A stretch of 64,000 nucleotides of DNA from Eutrigla gurnardus (Eukaryota > Chordata > Actinopteri > Perciformes > Triglidae), in the NCBI GenBank assembly GCA_963514095.1, contig OY741265.1, positions 29,962,290 through 30,026,289 on the forward strand, read 5' to 3'. The stretch's first letter is position 1, and each line of letters starts with the position of its first letter. A model generated the notes under the pieces. The model was not told the origin of the DNA, made no database searches, and saw only the letters and a program-made list of their open reading frames with translations. Shown piece by piece: positions 51,301-57,454 of the stretch. A program made the position numbers and the translations under genes.

Positions 51301-54300
51301 GTTTTAAGGAATTCCCTGCTATCTTGTTAATGCCGATGTTGTGAAGACGTGAGTATAGTAATCAGAGCTCTCAAGTCTCACGCATTGGGCTTGGAACTCT
51401 TAACTAAGTTAAAAACTTGAGAGCCCTGAGTAAGTGTTTTTAGCTGTTAGTGTTAGCGGTAGCTAGCATAACTAATATAAGCAACATAGGTAACAAAGAT
51501 ATGTTTGTTACTTTTTGTTCCAGAAACACATTGTTTTTCTTTGAACAAACAGATGTTTGTTTCTGGCTGCGCCCGGCTTCCTGAAGCTGCTGGTAATTTT
51601 TCCGGTTGCTAGCATTAGCTAATGATAATGTTAGCAACATGGCTACCGCTAGCTTCCGATCTTGCATCAGGCCTACGGATTTTTATTCCATCCAAATTCG
51701 GCTTTACGTTCTAGCATCAACCTTTGACTATGTTAAAATCTGTCTATAACTTTTTGAGAAATTGTTATAAACAACAAAAATACCTGATAACAAACAGTCT
51801 GACTGGTACTTTAGGCAGTTTTAGGCATGAGGCATGAGATTGTTTAGGGTTAGGGTAATTGGGTTATTATTGGGGTAAGCCAATCAGAGGCAGAGTGATT
51901 CAGGTCATTCTGCAAAAGATATTAGCTATGTTGAACAATGGACGTTTTTTTGGAGGATAAATGGTAGTTTGGTCCAATGGGTAACTATTTGGGTTTCAGA
52001 TAACAGTCGTTGATACAATGGTATTGCACCAACTGAGGTACTGATCTGGAGAAACACAAGCCCCCTTTACACTGCCAATTTGTTTCACACCATCATCACT
52101 GTAAAAGACGGAAAGGGGTGACAGAATGCTACACCTCTGAGAAGGCAGAAGAGGTTGTCACAGAGCTGCTAAAGAGGTGAAACGATGGACGGGGGCATTA
52201 TGAAGAAGTGTTACCAAGCCGACGCCAGACCACCACAGCATTTAACAAGCTGAGAACGTTTATCGGAAGAAGATAGAAAGCCGGTTGTTGCTCGTAGGAG
52301 GCCGCTATTGTGATGCACAGCAACTATGTTTGCTGTTGAAGAGTCGCGTAAATATGCGAAACGAGCAAAAGTTTACCTTTCATTTTGATGCGGTCGAGCT
52401 AATCGGATTTCCGATGCTCGTTTAACTAACATTTAACGGCTGGTGCCGCTACATCACAGCCTCTATGGTTCCGCAAAGATACTGTTGCTGCATTACACTG
52501 CAAAGCAATGTTCTTTATAAACGGTGCGATCGCGGCATATCTTTGACTCTCCTTTATGCGATTACAGCAGAATCTTCTGTGTAAAAAGGCCTACTGACAT
52601 GCTCCCACAGGCTACTGACTAAGTACAGTCTCCGGGGTCAGTGCTACGATGAAGGCGAAGTATAACACTTGTGTTCCCGTTTGCAGCCCAGGAGAAGTGC
52701 ATCGTGAAGCCATGAAAATAATCTGGTGAAATGGTGACATTAGACTGTACTATCAACTGTCATTTTACTTCACAATGCCATTTTATTCTTTTACTTTTTA
52801 AATACGAGTTCAAATGCTTCCAGCTCTCACTCTAAGACTGTTAGCCCAGCGAATATCAGTGTTTGCATACAAACTGATACAATTAAATTCAGGACTTGAA
52901 CTTTAACTAAAATGTCAGCTCAGACACTTCAGGATTAAACAAATTAACTCTCTACAACGGCTTCAAGTGCTTAAACTTCCACATGTTAACAGTTAATACT
53001 GCATCTGCAGATGCAATTTCCAGAAAACACACATAAAATTGTATTATTACGTATTGTAGTTGTAGTTTGTTGGTGTAAATAATTCAAAGTGAATTTTGTG
53101 TAGTTATTTTTGTGGAATAATTCTTTAAAGCCTTAATTACACTTAATCAAGAGGTCAAACTGAAAGTGAATACACCTGAAATGTCCCTATTAATCCTGTG
53201 TTGCACCAGAAAAAAAGTGCACACACATCTCTGTAAATACGGCGAGTCAAAGTTGATGTAAAAGTGGATCTGTCAACTGTGATGAAATGGACAATGTAAC
53301 AATATAACATACCACATCATCTCCAGAGTATCTTACGTATGATGATGTATTTGCATTGGAACAGGATGGACATAACATTGGGACACATTTGATTTGATGG
53401 TTGAAGCTCACCACCTTCTCCTGCTCTGTGCTGTTTTAAAATGCATGCTTTTGACATGATCTTATTACACATTCATTTGTTTGAGTTCTAGATGTCCAGT
53501 CTGATCAAATCCAAACACAAACGCAGTAAAACCTCCAGTCTGCAGAGAGCTGCAGCTTGCTGAGAAGTGTGGGGATTAAATGAGTGTTAGCCTCCTTTTG
53601 TGATGCAGATCTGTGTGGGATTAAAGCATCTGTTAGCAGTTAGCTTGTGCAGTGGCCGGCGAAGGAGGATCTATTATTGTTACTGACGCTGGGAGGAGGA
53701 GAAGAGTAACAAGAGGAGGAAAGGTTGGTGGTAACAAATTGATGATGAATCATGATGTGATTAACAATCGCTACAGTGGGAGCTAGAAGTGAGAATCCTG
53801 GAAATGTGGCTAACAGCCTGCTGGTGATGATTCCCAGGATGCACTGCACTTCAAACCCACCCACCGAACAAGCTATCATTTTTTGCTTCTGTGTGCGTCT
53901 ATAAGAGAGTCGTAATAAAATAGCGTGTGAGTGTTCAAACAGCTGTTCCTCCCACGCTCACACAGAAGTGTGTCTGAGAGCAGAAGTCGGAGGCAGCAAA
54001 CCCTATTTCCATACAGAAATGACTGTTAATGCCCACAGCGTGAATCCAGACTGAATATTCATCATGTGACCTAATCCTCCTCGGCGTCGTCAGTCCCACT
54101 GGGCCTCAGAGCCGCCAGCCTGGTCCGTCACTGGGAGCATCTTCTCCCTGAGGGACGTGTGCCATCTATCCCAGTTCAGCCAGTGGCACATATGCTGCCA
54201 CTTTGCCTGATGTGCTCCCTCCAGCTATGGGCTCATTTAATAGTTAGGGCATAATGAATATACTGTATGTGCAATACAAGCTCATTTGTGTAATTACTGG

Positions 54301-57300
54301 ATGTGTATTCATTACATGTGATCATTTACCAATGATTGAAAGGTGAAATGAACAGATTATGGACTATGACATGAATACTTATTTCTACTGTGTGAGTGCA
54401 TATCAGGGTCAGAGAGTCACATCTGGTCCAGTCGCTCATTCTCCTCGTCGACGTCTGGTGTCATTTCATTTGATTGTACGCTTAATGAACAGCTGAGGAA
54501 CGCTTCACTGATTGGATAGGAGATATTCATCCTGCTGCAACATTTTGCATCCCCTAGCCATATTAGGAGTTTCAGGGGAGAGTTGGTGAGCCAAGATGGT
54601 CCAAACGATTTCACATATTATAGTTGATGTGATGGAAACGATAAATGGAAGAAATGTTTCATCTAAGAGGATCTTTTGTGGTGAAGAACATACCATACTC
54701 CATGTAGATACAGAGTCAACCAAAATGATATGTGTCATAAAAAACAGTGTGAACAACATCTTGTGATTACCTCACTAGTTTTTCAGATTTAAATCTGAAA
54801 AAACATTGACAGCTTTGATCAAGCTATGCTTAAAGGATGAAATGACTCAACACCTCTTCACGGTACTGAAACTTGTCTTGTGACACTGACACCTGGTCCT
54901 GGTGTGGTTCCAGGTTTAAAAGCTTTCATTCTTCCTCTGCTTACATGGCTGTCGTTTTGACATTTTCACACATCCACACATGCTTGCATTACTGATTCCT
55001 ATTTCCTACATCTCTTTGGTTGATTTGGTCAAATTTATGTGTATGTTTTACTTTTAACTCATCTCGTCTCTCTCTAGTTTTACTGTTAAAAAACAAAACA
55101 TTAATCACATACGGAAACATAATCACTCCCTGATTACTTTTCTGACACATATAACATTTAATTATTCTAATCACATGGAGAAGTTCATTGTAGATGGATG
55201 GGTCAAACAAGCAGGACTTTATTCTGTGTGAAACCAACAGATTTATTTTGTGACCATAAATTAAATAACTTAGCAAAAATGGTTTTGTTTTTTGTTTTGC
55301 TTGTATCCAATTATTGACGTTAATCCCATGTTTAAAACTGCTGTAATAAAAGACAAAGATGTAACGTGAGGAAAGTGAAGGGACAGTGACAGAGGGTGAC
55401 AGAGAGAGAGGGAGCTGCGAGCAGCAGACAGCTATTTTGTGGTTAAAAACAAGTAACGGTAGCTAAATAGTGCTCAGCTGTTTTGATGACGTGGTTTTGG
55501 GGAGGGGGGGTCTGCTTTGTGATGATGTCTTTTGTTTGCTCTGATCAAACTTCTATATTGTTATGATTTAACATACATGAGATGTTACTGACAGTAATAC
55601 TGCCTGCAGTAGTCATGTTTTTCACAGTAACCCTGTTATATACACTATATTGCCAAAAGTATTGGCTCACCTGCCTTGACTCCCATATGAACTTAAGTGA
55701 CATCCCATTCTTAATCCATAGGGTTTAATATGACGTCGGTCCACCTTTTGCAGCTATAACAGCTTCAACTCTTCTGGAAGGCTTTCCACAAGGTTTAGGA
55801 ATGTGTTTATGGGACTTTTTGACCATTCTTCCAGAAGTGTATTTGTGAGGTCACACACTGATGTTGGACGGGAAGGCCTAACTCTCAGTCTCCACTCTGA
55901 TTCATCCCAAAGGTGTTCTGTCGGGTTGAGGTCAGGACTCTGTGCAGGCTAGTCAAGTTCATCCACACCAAACTCTCTCATCCATGTCTTTATGGACCTT
56001 GCTTTGTGCACTGGTGCACAGTCATGTTGGAACAGGAAGGGTCATCCCCAAACTGGTCCTCAAAGTTGGGAGCATGGAATTGTCCAACATCTCTTGGTAT
56101 GCTGAAGCATTCAGAGTTCCTTTCACTGGAACTAAGGGGCCAAGCCCAGCTCCTGAAAAACAACCCCACACCATAATCCCCCTCCACCAAACTTTACACG
56201 TGGCACAATGCAGCCAGACAAGTACTGTTGTCCTGGCAACCGACAAACCCAGACTCGTCCATCAGATTGCCAGATGGAGAAGCGTGATTGGTCCCTCCAG
56301 AGAACGTCTCCACTGCTCTAGAGTCCAGTGGCAGCGTGCTTTACACCACTGCATCCGACGCTTTGCTTTGCACTTGCTGATGTATGGCTTGGATGCAGCT
56401 GATCGTCATGGAAACCCATTCCATGAAGCTCTCTACACTGTTCTTGAGCTAATCTGAAGGCCAGATGAAGTTTAGAGATCTATAGCGGTCTTGTAGGACT
56501 TGTTGCACAGGTGGCATCGTATCACAGTACCACGCTGAAATTCACTGAGCTCCTGAGAGCGACCCATTCTTTCACAGATGTTTGTAGAAACAGTCTGCAT
56601 GCCGAGGTGCTGCTTTTATACACCTGTGGCCATGGAAGTGATTGAACACCTGATTTATATTATTTGGATGGGTGAGTGAATACTTCTGGCAATATAGTGT
56701 ATATATGTCTGTGAATGTGACTTGGGAAGTTGTGGTTCACACCAGGAAGTAGGGCTCCCAGAAAGTCACTGTGGAATTAAAAACCATTTTTTTCTCTCTT
56801 TAAAGGGTCCAATGTAAAAACATTAACTATTGACAGAAAGAGTATCAGTCCAAGCTTCAAAGAAACACAACAATCAAAGCTCCCTCTTCCACATGAAGCC
56901 ACAGAGGAAATGCTACACGTGTGGAGAGAAGTTAGGAGTTAAATGTGTCTCTAACGTCAGTCTAAGGTCAGCCTCGCTGAGCTAGTAGGTTAGTGTGCTA
57001 GCCATGTTACTGTGGGACACAGAGAAGGACAGGAAGTAAAACTGTCCAGACAGGAAGTAACTCACCACCATAGGGGTCAGTGGAATTGTAAGATGTGTCA
57101 TTATACGGCTCCGCTGAAAACACACACACACACAAACACAGCGGCTCATCAGTCCACACACCAACAAACATGCTCACTTTAATCATCGAGCAAATCTGAG
57201 GAAAAAGATTGACATTACAACAGAATAATCAAACATTTATCGTCTTTATTCAGCAGCAACCTGAAAAAATGTTGTGTCATATCATGACATCACCTCTAGA

Positions 57301-57413
57301 TGGAGATATGTCATACTTCTTTTGGGTGGGACTGGAGTGTGATGTTCCTGTTGAATTAATCATCATATTCACCTGCAGTCAGTATCACCGTGTGTGTGTG
57401 TGCATATGTGCAT

Positions 57414-57454
<41 letters not shown>

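Larger units (their letters stand above)
50346..57065 (-). other. nfasc: Intron between the 48-nt linker and Ig3
   Basis: This 6.7-kb intron contains the defective Tc1 element and one copy of the GGTGCGATCGCGGCATAT repeat. The rest, notably 50630-52500 and 52600-55640, shows no coding exon and no clear element. Confidence 0.75.
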
